DNA from: QAMH01 sp900556425 | GTDB lineage: Bacteria > Actinomycetota > Coriobacteriia > Coriobacteriales > QAMH01 | Direction: 5' to 3' | Length of the DNA stretch: 64,000 nucleotides | Assembly: GCA_902475535.1 (NCBI GenBank) | Contig: CABRZR010000004.1 | Coordinates: 1 to 64,000 of the forward strand | Part shown: one piece after another, positions 16,648 through 24,347 of the stretch | How the letters are laid out: the number at the start of each line of letters is the position of its first letter | Position numbering within the stretch: position 1 is the first letter of the stretch | Position numbers and translations under genes: made by a program | The notes under the pieces: generated by a model | What the model was told of the DNA's origin: nothing | Databases searched by the model: none | The model's input: the letters and a program-made list of their open reading frames with translations, nothing else

Positions 16648-16848
16648 ATGGGCCCAGACTTCAACAACGATGGCAGGGTCGATGGCTATGACATGGAGTA
16701 CCTGGGTGGATCGGGATTCGGAGGCTGTGGCGCGGGATGCGGCGAGGCCTTCAAGCTCGGTTGCCTTATACCCGTGGGCCTGCTCGTCGCGGGATCAGTT
16801 GTCCTAACCTGCCTCTTCTATGCATGCACGGCGTTTTACAACATCTAA
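16648..16848 (+). CDS. 66-residue membrane protein with an EF-hand-like loop
   Basis: Small protein not matched to a family. The first 15 residues contain D4-F-N6-N-D8-G-R10-V-D12-G-Y-D15, with the spacing of an EF-hand or dockerin calcium loop (positions 1, 3, 5, 7, 9, 12). A Gly/Cys-rich stretch (GGCGAGCG) and one hydrophobic segment at about 39-62 follow. The ATG at 16648 has CAGGTG upstream. It stops one base before the convergent permease stop. Reality is supported by the motif, the clean start and the opposite orientation, but it is short. Confidence 0.55.
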   Translation: MGPDFNNDGRVDGYDMEYLGGSGFGGCGAGCGEAFKLGCLIPVGLLVAGSVVLTCLFYACTAFYNI

Positions 16849-17586
16849 TCAGGAGACACGGCGCCAGCGGGTGAGGCGGCGCTCGACGATATCGAAGGCC
16901 TCGTAGAGTAGCACGCCCATGAGCGCCATCGCCACGATACCGGCAAACATGCGCGCGTACTCAAGCAACGACCAGGCGTGCATGATGTAATAACCCAAAC
17001 CACTCGAGCCTGCCATCGACTCGGCGATGAAGAGGATTGCGACAGCCGTTCCGCAGGTAATGCGCAGTGCGGTGAACAGATCGGGGATAGTCGCCGGGAA
17101 GATGACATCGCGGTAGATGGCGAACTTGCTCGCGCCGAGCGAACGCATGGACTCGACCGCACCTGTCGGGACATTCTTCGCGGCATCGCGCATCGTCACC
17201 ATCATCTGGAAGAACACGGCAATGGCGATGAGCACGACCTTGCCCTCCCCTCCCAAACCGAAGAGGACGAAGAGCACGGGCAGAAAGACGATCTTGGGAA
17301 CGGGATAGAGCACGTAGAGCACGGGCCCGAAGATGGCGTCGGCACGCCTGGAACGACCAATCCACAGACCAAGCGGCACGCCGAAAAGCGCTCCAATGGC
17401 CATCGAGAGCAGGATGCGACCGAGGCTCACCATGAACTCGGGGGCGATCTTGCCGATGTTGTCGGCAAGCGCGGGCAACGTCGCTGCCGGCGTAGGAAGG
17501 GCGGGCGAGCCAATGAGCACCGCGCACACCCACCACAAGACGATGACGAAGATAGTGCCCCAGACATATCCCAAGGTCCTACGCAT
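16849..17586 (-). CDS. ABC importer permease, SsuC/TauC type
   Basis: Membrane subunit of a nitrate/sulfonate/taurine-class ABC importer. 245 residues from ATG 17586 (MRRTLGYVWG), which overlaps the end of the ATPase gene by eight bases; longer in-frame starts would run deep into that gene. About six membrane helices are visible, with the loop GAVESMRSLGASKFAIYRDVIFPATIPDLFTALR carrying the EAA-type ATPase contact. Partner genes are the ATPase (17579) and the lipoprotein (20400), separated by menA and menG. Substrate not identified; see the operon finding. Confidence 0.9.
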   Translation of the reverse strand: MRRTLGYVWGTIFVIVLWWVCAVLIGSPALPTPAATLPALADNIGKIAPEFMVSLGRILLSMAIGALFGVPLGLWIGRSRRADAIFGPVLYVLYPVPKIVFLPVLFVLFGLGGEGKVVLIAIAVFFQMMVTMRDAAKNVPTGAVESMRSLGASKFAIYRDVIFPATIPDLFTALRITCGTAVAILFIAESMAGSSGLGYYIMHAWSLLEYARMFAGIVAMALMGVLLYEAFDIVERRLTRWRRVS

Positions 17587-18373
17587 GGCACCCTCCCTCG
17601 TCCTCATGAACATGCGATGCGTCGCGCAGCAGAGCGCGGATTTCGTTGCAAAGTTCGTAATATGCGGAGCTACCGCGATAGGCAACCTGGCCCATCGCGG
17701 GATTGTCGAGCACGCCGACCACATGACCGGGACGCGCGCTCAGCACGACGATGCGCCGGCCGAGATACACAGCCTCGTCGATGGAGTGCGTCACGAGCAG
17801 TTGCGCATAGCCTTCCTTATGCCAAAGCTCGAGCAGGGTGTCTTGCAGCTGCTCGCGCAAGAGCGCGTCGAGTGCGGAGAGCGGTTCGTCCATGAGCAGC
17901 AAATCGACATCGAGCGCGATGGAACGCGCCAAGGCGAGCCGCTGCTGCATGCCGCCGGAAAGCTCGCCGGGATAGGCGTGCGCGAAATCCGCGAGACCGA
18001 CGAGGTCCAGGGCCTCGCGCGCCTTCGCCTCGCGTCGCTCGCGGTCAACACCGCGCACCTTGAGGCCAAGCTCGGCGTTGGCGAGCACCGTCTTCCAAGG
18101 CAGCAGGCCAAAGTCCTGCAAGATGAGCGCCGTCTTCTGGCGTGGCTTCGTGATGAGCTGACCATCGATAAACACCTCGCCACTCGAAGGGCGCACGAGG
18201 CCGGCGGCCATCTGCAAGGTGGACGACTTGCCGCAACCCGACGGCCCAATGATGGCAAGTGATTCACCTGCCTCCACGGCAAGGCTCAGGTTCTCGACTG
18301 CGAGCAGTCCATCAGCACCATGACGCCCATCGTCATAGCGCAGCGTCACATCACGAAACTCGAGTTTATGCAT
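17579..18373 (-). CDS. ABC importer ATPase, SsuB/TauB type
   Basis: Cytosolic ATPase subunit, 264 residues from ATG 18373 (MHKLEFRDV); an ATG at 18394 is also in frame. Walker A is GPSGCGKSS at about 43-51, the Q-loop is LILQDFGLLPW, the signature is LSGGMQQR and Walker B is LLLMDEPLSALD, with the switch His in VTHSIDEA. The start overlaps the menG stop (the ATG lies five bases before the end of the TAA), a sign of translational coupling. The same-direction permease overlaps its end. Confidence 0.93.
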   Translation of the reverse strand: MHKLEFRDVTLRYDDGRHGADGLLAVENLSLAVEAGESLAIIGPSGCGKSSTLQMAAGLVRPSSGEVFIDGQLITKPRQKTALILQDFGLLPWKTVLANAELGLKVRGVDRERREAKAREALDLVGLADFAHAYPGELSGGMQQRLALARSIALDVDLLLMDEPLSALDALLREQLQDTLLELWHKEGYAQLLVTHSIDEAVYLGRRIVVLSARPGHVVGVLDNPAMGQVAYRGSSAYYELCNEIRALLRDASHVHEDEGGCHA

Positions 18374-19145
18374 TGGACGTATCGTCCCGAGCACAAGCTG
18401 CCTTCTTCACGGCATCGGCAACGGCACTGGTCAATGGCACGCTAAATAATGGCTTGACGCCCGTGTGCAAGGCGGCGGCACCGAACATGAACGCCCGCGC
18501 GCACGCCGAGATGAGACCGCAATCCTCGAAGAGGCGCACGAGCTCGTCTTTGCGCAGGAATTCCTGGGTGCTCTCGTACAGCCAGTCATACTCCTTGCGA
18601 TGCGAGATACCGCCACCGAAGAGCGTCATGATGTTTTTGTAGTAGAACTGGTAGAAAGGCTGAATGATGGTGCTTTCGGGCACGGAGGCATCGAGGCAGG
18701 CGACGCAGCCGCCAGGCCTCGTCACGCGAACCATCTCGCTCACGACCTGCTCGTAGTCGGGTGTGTTACGCAAGCCAAAGCTGATGACAGCAGAATCGAA
18801 GGTATCGTCATCGAAGGGCAGTTGCATGGCGTTTCCCTCGACGAGCACCACGTTGGGCAGACCCTTCGTGCGCTCGCGCGCAACGTCGAGCATGTGCGCG
18901 GAGAAGTCGAGGCCGCAGACAAGTACATCCGGATTGTCCTCGGCAAGCATCGCCGTGATGTCGCCCGTGCCGCAACACACATCGAGGACCAGGCCCGCAC
19001 GCTTGGCGTTCGTGCAAGGCTTGAGCGCGGCGTCGCATAGCGCACGCTTCCAGAAACGGTGCATACCAAGGCTGATACGGTCATTTGCCGCGTCATAGCC
19101 ATCGGCGATTGATTCGAATACCCCGTGCACGTGTTCCTTGGCCAC
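18366..19145 (-). CDS. menG: demethylmenaquinone methyltransferase (UbiE/MenG)
   Basis: Methylates demethylmenaquinone with S-adenosylmethionine in the last step of menaquinone synthesis. 259 residues from GTG 19145, chosen because GGGAG lies five bases upstream; the open frame runs up to 19289 but that part lies in a repeat element. SAM motifs are VLDVCCGTGDIT near residue 58 and NAMQLPFDDDTFDSAVISFGLRN near 110, with the UbiE signature ERTKGLPNVV between. Placed between menA and the ABC ATPase, and overlapping the latter. Confidence 0.92.
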   Translation of the reverse strand: MAKEHVHGVFESIADGYDAANDRISLGMHRFWKRALCDAALKPCTNAKRAGLVLDVCCGTGDITAMLAEDNPDVLVCGLDFSAHMLDVARERTKGLPNVVLVEGNAMQLPFDDDTFDSAVISFGLRNTPDYEQVVSEMVRVTRPGGCVACLDASVPESTIIQPFYQFYYKNIMTLFGGGISHRKEYDWLYESTQEFLRKDELVRLFEDCGLISACARAFMFGAAALHTGVKPLFSVPLTSAVADAVKKAACARDDTSNA

Positions 19146-19282
19146 CGCTTCTCCCTTCTCGCAAGTCACGGTGCTCCATAATAGCGGATTTACGTTTCGC
19201 ATTCGCCACTTTGAACAATGTGGCCTACTAACTTGCCCCGCATTGTCATCTCGGCTGGACCGGCCATTGGGCGTCGTCCCTT

Positions 19283-19386
19283 TTGTCATCTCGACCGGAG
19301 CGGTCGTTAGACCGCGAAGCGGAGAGATCTCCTGGCGAGAGATTTCTCGACTCCGCCCACTTCGTTCGCTCCGCTCGAAATGACAA
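19283..19386. repeat. GTCATYTCGACCGGAG palindromic repeat, copy 1
   Basis: A 20-base arm beginning TTGTCATCTCGACC (19283-19302) pairs with an arm ending TCGAAATGACAA (19367-19386), two mismatches. Inside is a second hairpin around GAGATCTCCTGGCGAGAGATTTCTC. A partial extra left arm lies at about 19243-19262. It occupies the 258-base gap between menA and menG. Sixteen bases of the left arm recur at 35965-35980. Confidence 0.85.
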
Positions 19387-19403
19387 GTGGGCAGCGCATT
19401 ATG

Positions 19404-20393
19404 CTAGATGAGCGAAACCATCATCGCCATGATGAGGGCACCGTTAAAGAAGAGGTTGGCCTTCATGATCGTACCCATCGCAGGTCCGCGCACTTCGTGT
19501 GTGAGCGGCGTGGTGAGCAGAGAGCGCATCGTACCGATACCGAACACGAGGGTGACGCATGCCGCCCAGAACCCAGCGCTGAAGTACCAGAACGCGCAGT
19601 GCAAAACGATGGCGATCCAGAGCACGACAAAGACGCGATAGACGATGATGCTGCGTGCACGTCCGAGCACCACGGGCAGGGTCTTGCGTCCTACGGGAAC
19701 ATCGCGTTCGATATCGCAGTTGTTCTGGGTAGCCATGACCATACCGATGCCGATAACGAAAGGCGCAAGACACGAGACGAGGCGTAGCCAATCGACAGGC
19801 CAGGGTATGCCGAAGAGTCCGGCATCCGGATACGCATGCGCGGCGAAGACGCAGATATCTGCAAGCGGGATGAGCGCGCCCATGACGATGCCACTCACGA
19901 GTTCGCCAAGCGGAAAATACGAGATGGGCAACTTGCCGCTCGAGTAGCAGACGATGAACAGCGCGCCGACGACACCGATGACGAGAGGAATCGCGCTTCC
20001 CGACCAGATGACGCAGCTGGTTCCGCAGATGAGCGCAACGAGCATGTACGCAAGACCCAGTACGAGGACGGAGCGCGGGTTGGGATTGTTGTAGACGAGA
20101 ACGGCATCGGTGGGATCGTCGGAGTTCTCGACCGTGTCCGTGCCGGCACGGTAATCTGCCCAGTCGTTGAGCGTGTTGACGGCTGACTGCGCAAAGACCG
20201 CGACGGCGAGCAGCAAGCACCAGATAAGCGGCGAGAAGTCATAGCCACAAGCGATAGCGTAGACACCGCCGAAGACCGTCGTGAGCACCGCGGGGCCGGG
20301 CCACGTATGTGGAGCCGCCAGACGCACGGCCATGAGCGGCGTGAGAGGCTCAAAGCTCATCGTCTGTGCAGGGGATGTCACCGTTTGCGCCAC
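19404..20393 (-). CDS. menA: UbiA-family prenyltransferase, probably DHNA polyprenyltransferase (MenA)
   Basis: Integral-membrane enzyme that attaches the polyprenyl tail to 1,4-dihydroxy-2-naphthoate. 329 residues with about nine membrane helices. The first Asp motif NDWADYRAGTD starts at Asn76, and the second reads NCDIERDVPVGRKTL near residue 225. Assignment to MenA rather than to another UbiA branch (for example the futalosine-pathway MqnP) rests on the adjacent menG and is not certain. It begins six bases after the substrate-binding lipoprotein gene, so the two must share a transcript. Confidence 0.83.
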   Translation of the reverse strand: MAQTVTSPAQTMSFEPLTPLMAVRLAAPHTWPGPAVLTTVFGGVYAIACGYDFSPLIWCLLLAVAVFAQSAVNTLNDWADYRAGTDTVENSDDPTDAVLVYNNPNPRSVLVLGLAYMLVALICGTSCVIWSGSAIPLVIGVVGALFIVCYSSGKLPISYFPLGELVSGIVMGALIPLADICVFAAHAYPDAGLFGIPWPVDWLRLVSCLAPFVIGIGMVMATQNNCDIERDVPVGRKTLPVVLGRARSIIVYRVFVVLWIAIVLHCAFWYFSAGFWAACVTLVFGIGTMRSLLTTPLTHEVRGPAMGTIMKANLFFNGALIMAMMVSLI

Positions 20394-20399
20394 AATCGC

Positions 20400-21398
20400 C
20401 TACATGATGGTGAACGAGCCATCGGTCTCGTCATAGCTCACGTTCTTAGTGACATATCCTTTGGCGCTCATCCACGAAAGCACCGGTTCGATGAGTTCCG
20501 AACGAGGGTGAATAGGATTGCCGTCAGCATTGCGAGCCATCGGATACTCGCTGATGGGGTATGTTGCCGCAACCTGTTCGTTCAAATTTGCCTTTTCGAT
20601 AAGGAGCGTGCGGTATTTCTCAGAATCGGCGTTGATGAGATTCGCCGCCTCATCCCACACCGCGCGCACGGCATCGAGTGTTTTTGCCCCCTCGCCTGTG
20701 TTGTATGCATCACGCACGACCATGACCGATTGCGAGACGTTCTCGCCCGTCGTGTCATCCGCAAGCAAGACCAATCCCGATGCCTCGCCGAGCGCGAGCA
20801 TGGACGCGGGGAGCGCAGCGGCATCAAGCTGGCCAGCAGCAACGAGGCCGTAGCGATCAGGCAAACTCGCAACCTCGCTCACCGGGATACTCGCAGGATC
20901 GATGTCCTGTTGCACGCATAATTGCTCGAAAACATATTCGGGGACCGTGTTGGCCGCCAGACCCACGCCCTTTGTTCCGTTCGCGAGGTCAGCAAGCGAA
21001 GTGATGCCGCTATCAGCACTCGTCAGAATGCCGAAACGTCCCTGCTCGGGTGTCGTGCCGAGCGTAATCCACTCAAGCGTGAGATCGGTGCCAGACTCAC
21101 AGAGCTTGACCGCGCGCATGGGATCGGTCATCGCAATGTCAACCTCACCGGCCGTCAACGCCGCCGAAAGACCCTGGGCAGAATCGAAAACGACTATCTC
21201 GGCATTGATGCCCGCCTTTTCGAAAAGGCCTTCTTGTTCGGCAACCCACATGGGCAGGATGTCCTCCGTCGGCATGGTGCCGATGCGAATGGAATCGGTT
21301 TCCTGCTGCGTGCCACACGCGCCCAAGCCAAGAACCGCGACGAGCGCAAGCGCAGAGCAAAGAACGAGAAGCAAACGCCGTGCCAATGCTGACTTCAT
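20400..21398 (-). CDS. ABC importer substrate-binding lipoprotein, NMT1/SsuA type
   Basis: 332 residues with a lipoprotein signal (lipobox LGAC, Cys28). The mature part opens DSIRIGTMPTEDILPMWVAEQEGLF, the NMT1/SsuA fold start, and has SAALTAGEVDIAMTDP and GVGLAANTVPEYVFEQL, which form the ligand cleft in relatives. The family takes up sulfonates, nitrate, thiamine precursors and aromatic acids. Here the gene is six bases before menA and in the same string as menG, ATPase and permease. A quinone precursor is therefore my preferred but unproved ligand. A GGGGTGA ribosome site precedes the ATG. Confidence 0.88.
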   Translation of the reverse strand: MKSALARRLLLVLCSALALVAVLGLGACGTQQETDSIRIGTMPTEDILPMWVAEQEGLFEKAGINAEIVVFDSAQGLSAALTAGEVDIAMTDPMRAVKLCESGTDLTLEWITLGTTPEQGRFGILTSADSGITSLADLANGTKGVGLAANTVPEYVFEQLCVQQDIDPASIPVSEVASLPDRYGLVAAGQLDAAALPASMLALGEASGLVLLADDTTGENVSQSVMVVRDAYNTGEGAKTLDAVRAVWDEAANLINADSEKYRTLLIEKANLNEQVAATYPISEYPMARNADGNPIHPRSELIEPVLSWMSAKGYVTKNVSYDETDGSFTIM

Positions 21399-21481
21399 GA
21401 TGTATCACCCCGTATGCGAAATAATCTTGTCGATAGAATAGGGCGATTGGCCGGGCGCTTCAAGCCGCATCATGTGACCGG

Positions 21482-21680
21482 TCACCACGTCACATTTCGA
21501 GACATTCGCCGTTCTCCTCGCCAAAAAATGCGCTCCGGTGGTCGCGTCGGCAGCCACCACGCAGCAGTTTGTGGCGTTTTCGCCAAGCGATGCGCCCCCA
21601 TGGCCACACCCCGTGTCACCACTCCGCATTTCGGGGCATTCGCCGTCCTCCTCGCCAAAAGATGCGCTCTGGTGGTCGCG
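21482..21680. repeat. 65-bp imperfect direct repeats between the ABC lipoprotein gene and hypF
   Basis: Two units, 21482-21546 and 21616-21680, differ at about 8 of 65 positions and both contain CATTCGCCG, CTCGCCAAAA and GGTGGTCGCG. Between them lies a shorter degenerate third copy (TCGCCAAGCGATGCGCCC). They account for most of the 337-base gene-free stretch 21399-21735, which must also hold both divergent promoters. Confidence 0.85.
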
Positions 21681-21735
21681 CTGACGCTGGACGCCACAAC
21701 GCATGGTACACTCGTCGCTACACGAAAGGCGGTAC

Positions 21736-24084
21736 ATGCAAGCACGGCGGATACATCTCAACGGCATCGTGCAAGGCGTTGGCTTCAGACCCCACGTCGT
21801 GCGTTGCGCCCGCGCGCTCGGATGCACCGGATGGGTTCTCAATGACTCCCACGGTGTCGAGATTCAAATCCAGCATGAGAACGACGGCGTACTGGACATA
21901 TTCGAGAAAACGCTCGTCGATGATGCCCCTGCAGCCGCCCGTATCCTTGAAATCTCAGCGCAGGCAAGCGTGTTTGAGGACCTCCTCGACTTTTCCATTC
22001 GTGCATCGGCGCGTGACGAGCATACGAGCACGCTCGTCAGCCCCGATCTCGCCACCTGTGATATATGCGTAAGCGAGCTTTTTGACCCACAAGACCGGCG
22101 TTACCACTATCCCTTCATCAACTGCACGAACTGCGGACCGCGTTTCACCATCATCGAGGATCTCCCCTATGACCGCCCCATGACCTCCATGGGGACCTTC
22201 GAGATGTGCCCTCAATGCGCGACCGAATACGCGGACGTGGCGAATCGTCGCTACCACGCGCAGCCCGACGCCTGCTTCGAGTGCGGACCCCGGCTCTGGT
22301 GGGTGGGCACTAATTCGGAGGCGGAAAGGGCACTCCCCCTCGTCGAGACCGTTTTGACTCCTCGTGAGAATGCCCTTTCCGCCTCCGTATCAGAAGCTGT
22401 CCTTGAAGGTGGATTTGACGATGAGGGGACGCTGATTCTCGAGAGGCAACATCTCACGCGGGAAGAATCAGATGCGATCATAGGATACGCAGCACAACAA
22501 TTGCGTGCAGGCGGCGTTCTCGCCATCAAGGGTCTCGGCGGCTGGCACCTGGCATGCGACGCATGCAACGAGGACGCGGTCGGGCGTCTGCGTACCCGCA
22601 AGCACCGTCCCAGCAAGCCGCTTGCCGTCATGGTGCGCGATATCGAGATGGCCCATGCGTACGCGAAAGTGAGCGAACGAGAGGCCGAGCTGCTCGAAAG
22701 CCCCGCACGCCCCATCGTGTTGCTCGAACGCAAACCCGGCTCACCCATCGCCGCAAACGTCACCGGCGACTTGCCTGAAATCGGACTCATGCTCCCTGCA
22801 ACGCCCCTGCAACACCTGCTCATGCACGAGCTTGATACGCCGCTCGTGATGACGAGTGGCAATCGTAGCGGCGAACCCATCGTCGCCACCGACCGTGAGG
22901 CGTTCGATACGCTCGGGACCATCGCAGACGGCTTCCTCGGCAACAACCGCGCAATCGTCGCGCGGTACGATGACTCCGTCGCCCGCATCGCGGATGATGG
23001 GTCCATCCAGATGATTCGCCGCGCGCGCGGATATGCCCCCACGCCGCTTATCCTTGTCCCACCCGCCTCCGTCATCCTTGCCGCCGGCTCAGAGCAAAAG
23101 GCAAGCTTCACCTTCCTCGCCGACGAGCGCGCTTACGTCTCGCAGCACCTTGGTGATCTCGAGCATCTAGGTGCCATGCACGCATGGCACCAGGCACGCG
23201 AGCGTTACGAACGGCTCTTCGACACGCATCCGCAGGTTATTGCCTGCGACATGCATCCCGAATACCTCGCAAGCAAATGGGCACGCGAATACGCACGTGA
23301 ACACGACCTGCCGCTCATCGAAGTCCAGCATCATCATGCGCACATTGCCTCGGTGCTCGGCGAGAACAAGCTGCAAGGCCCCGTCATTGGCATCGCGCTC
23401 GACGGTACGGGATACGGCACGGACGGCACGATCTGGGGCGGCGAGATTCTCATCGCCACGCGTGGCGAATTCGAACGCTTCTGGCACCTACCCGGCTTCT
23501 CGCTGCCAGGCAGTGCTGCCGCCATCCTCAACCCCGAGCGCACCGCATATGCGTTGCTCAAGGCATATGGCGAGCTTGACGACCCATTCTTCGGCCAGTT
23601 CTCCCTCGACAACCCGCAATTCGCGAGCTTCCTCGAACGCCTCGAGAACCGCACGTTGCTCGACCAAATGATCGAGAAGAGCATTAACTCACCCTTGTGC
23701 TCGTCTACAGGGCGCCTTTTCGACGGCGCGAGCGCCTTACTGGGCATCTGCACGCATCCCGGCTATGACGGCGAGGCAGCCTGCCTGCTCGAGGCGGCCG
23801 CCTGGCGCGAACACGATGACACGCACCCACTCACGGCGCGAGCGTTTCATGAGGGCCTCATCAACGCTATCATCGAACAAACGCTACGGGCGCGAAGCGA
23901 GACGGGAATCAACGACATTGCTTTGAGCGGTGGTTGCATGGTCAACCGTATACTCTTCTCCCAACTGCGTGAGCGCTTAGGAGACTTGGGATTCACGGTC
24001 TACATCAACCGCGAACTTCCGCCCAATGATGGATGTATCTCGTATGGACAGGCAATCGTTGCCTGCGCACGTTTGGAGGAATAG
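21736..24084 (+). CDS. hypF: carbamoyltransferase HypF, [NiFe]-hydrogenase maturation
   Basis: Makes the cyanide ligand precursor of the [NiFe] site by carbamoylating HypE from carbamoyl phosphate. 782 residues from ATG 21736, with AAAGGCGG before it; the in-frame codon at 21703 adds eleven unconserved residues. Domain order: acylphosphatase (VQGVGFRPHVVR, about 9-20), two C-x2-C-x18-C-x2-C zinc fingers (from CDICVSELF and CPQCATEYA), a YrdC-like domain, and a Kae1-like carbamoyltransferase domain with HHHAHIASV and GYDGEAACLLE. hypC follows two bases later. Confidence 0.97.
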   Translation: MQARRIHLNGIVQGVGFRPHVVRCARALGCTGWVLNDSHGVEIQIQHENDGVLDIFEKTLVDDAPAAARILEISAQASVFEDLLDFSIRASARDEHTSTLVSPDLATCDICVSELFDPQDRRYHYPFINCTNCGPRFTIIEDLPYDRPMTSMGTFEMCPQCATEYADVANRRYHAQPDACFECGPRLWWVGTNSEAERALPLVETVLTPRENALSASVSEAVLEGGFDDEGTLILERQHLTREESDAIIGYAAQQLRAGGVLAIKGLGGWHLACDACNEDAVGRLRTRKHRPSKPLAVMVRDIEMAHAYAKVSEREAELLESPARPIVLLERKPGSPIAANVTGDLPEIGLMLPATPLQHLLMHELDTPLVMTSGNRSGEPIVATDREAFDTLGTIADGFLGNNRAIVARYDDSVARIADDGSIQMIRRARGYAPTPLILVPPASVILAAGSEQKASFTFLADERAYVSQHLGDLEHLGAMHAWHQARERYERLFDTHPQVIACDMHPEYLASKWAREYAREHDLPLIEVQHHHAHIASVLGENKLQGPVIGIALDGTGYGTDGTIWGGEILIATRGEFERFWHLPGFSLPGSAAAILNPERTAYALLKAYGELDDPFFGQFSLDNPQFASFLERLENRTLLDQMIEKSINSPLCSSTGRLFDGASALLGICTHPGYDGEAACLLEAAAWREHDDTHPLTARAFHEGLINAIIEQTLRARSETGINDIALSGGCMVNRILFSQLRERLGDLGFTVYINRELPPNDGCISYGQAIVACARLEE

Positions 24085-24086
24085 AC

Positions 24087-24347
24087 ATGTGCTTGGCAAT
24101 ACCCGCTCAAGTCACCGAGCTTGATGAAAAGCAGATGATGGGTACCGTTGACATCATGGGCGTCACGCGCGAGGTGGCACTTGATCTTGTCCCCAAGGTA
24201 AAAGTCGGCGATTGGGTGCTCGTGCACGCCGGCTATGGCATCGAAATCATTGACGAGCAATTCGCCAATGAAACGCTCGAGCTCATCAGGCAATTCCCCG
24301 AGCTCATCGATGAGGACCACCCCGGCATGGGCGCGGGTGTCGCCTAA
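24087..24347 (+). CDS. hypC: hydrogenase maturation chaperone HypC
   Basis: Small chaperone that carries the Fe(CN)2CO unit with HypD and delivers it to the hydrogenase large subunit. 86 residues starting MCLAIPAQV; Cys2 is the essential ligand, so ATG 24087 is the true start although the frame is open further upstream. Its stop and the hypD start share bases (TAATG), a sign of tight coupling. Confidence 0.96.
   Translation: MCLAIPAQVTELDEKQMMGTVDIMGVTREVALDLVPKVKVGDWVLVHAGYGIEIIDEQFANETLELIRQFPELIDEDHPGMGAGVA

Noticed and set aside
19146..19289. 48-residue N-terminal extension of menG
   Set aside because: It runs into the palindromic repeat, and a GGGAG site marks the GTG at 19145.
20400..21398. 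Reading the substrate-binding lipoprotein as MqnA/MqnD because of the menaquinone context
   Set aside because: MqnA and MqnD share the fold but are cytosolic enzymes. This protein has a clear lipobox and ABC partners.
21482..21680. CRISPR-like array
   Set aside because: Only two to three diverged 65-base units with unequal spacing and no cas genes.
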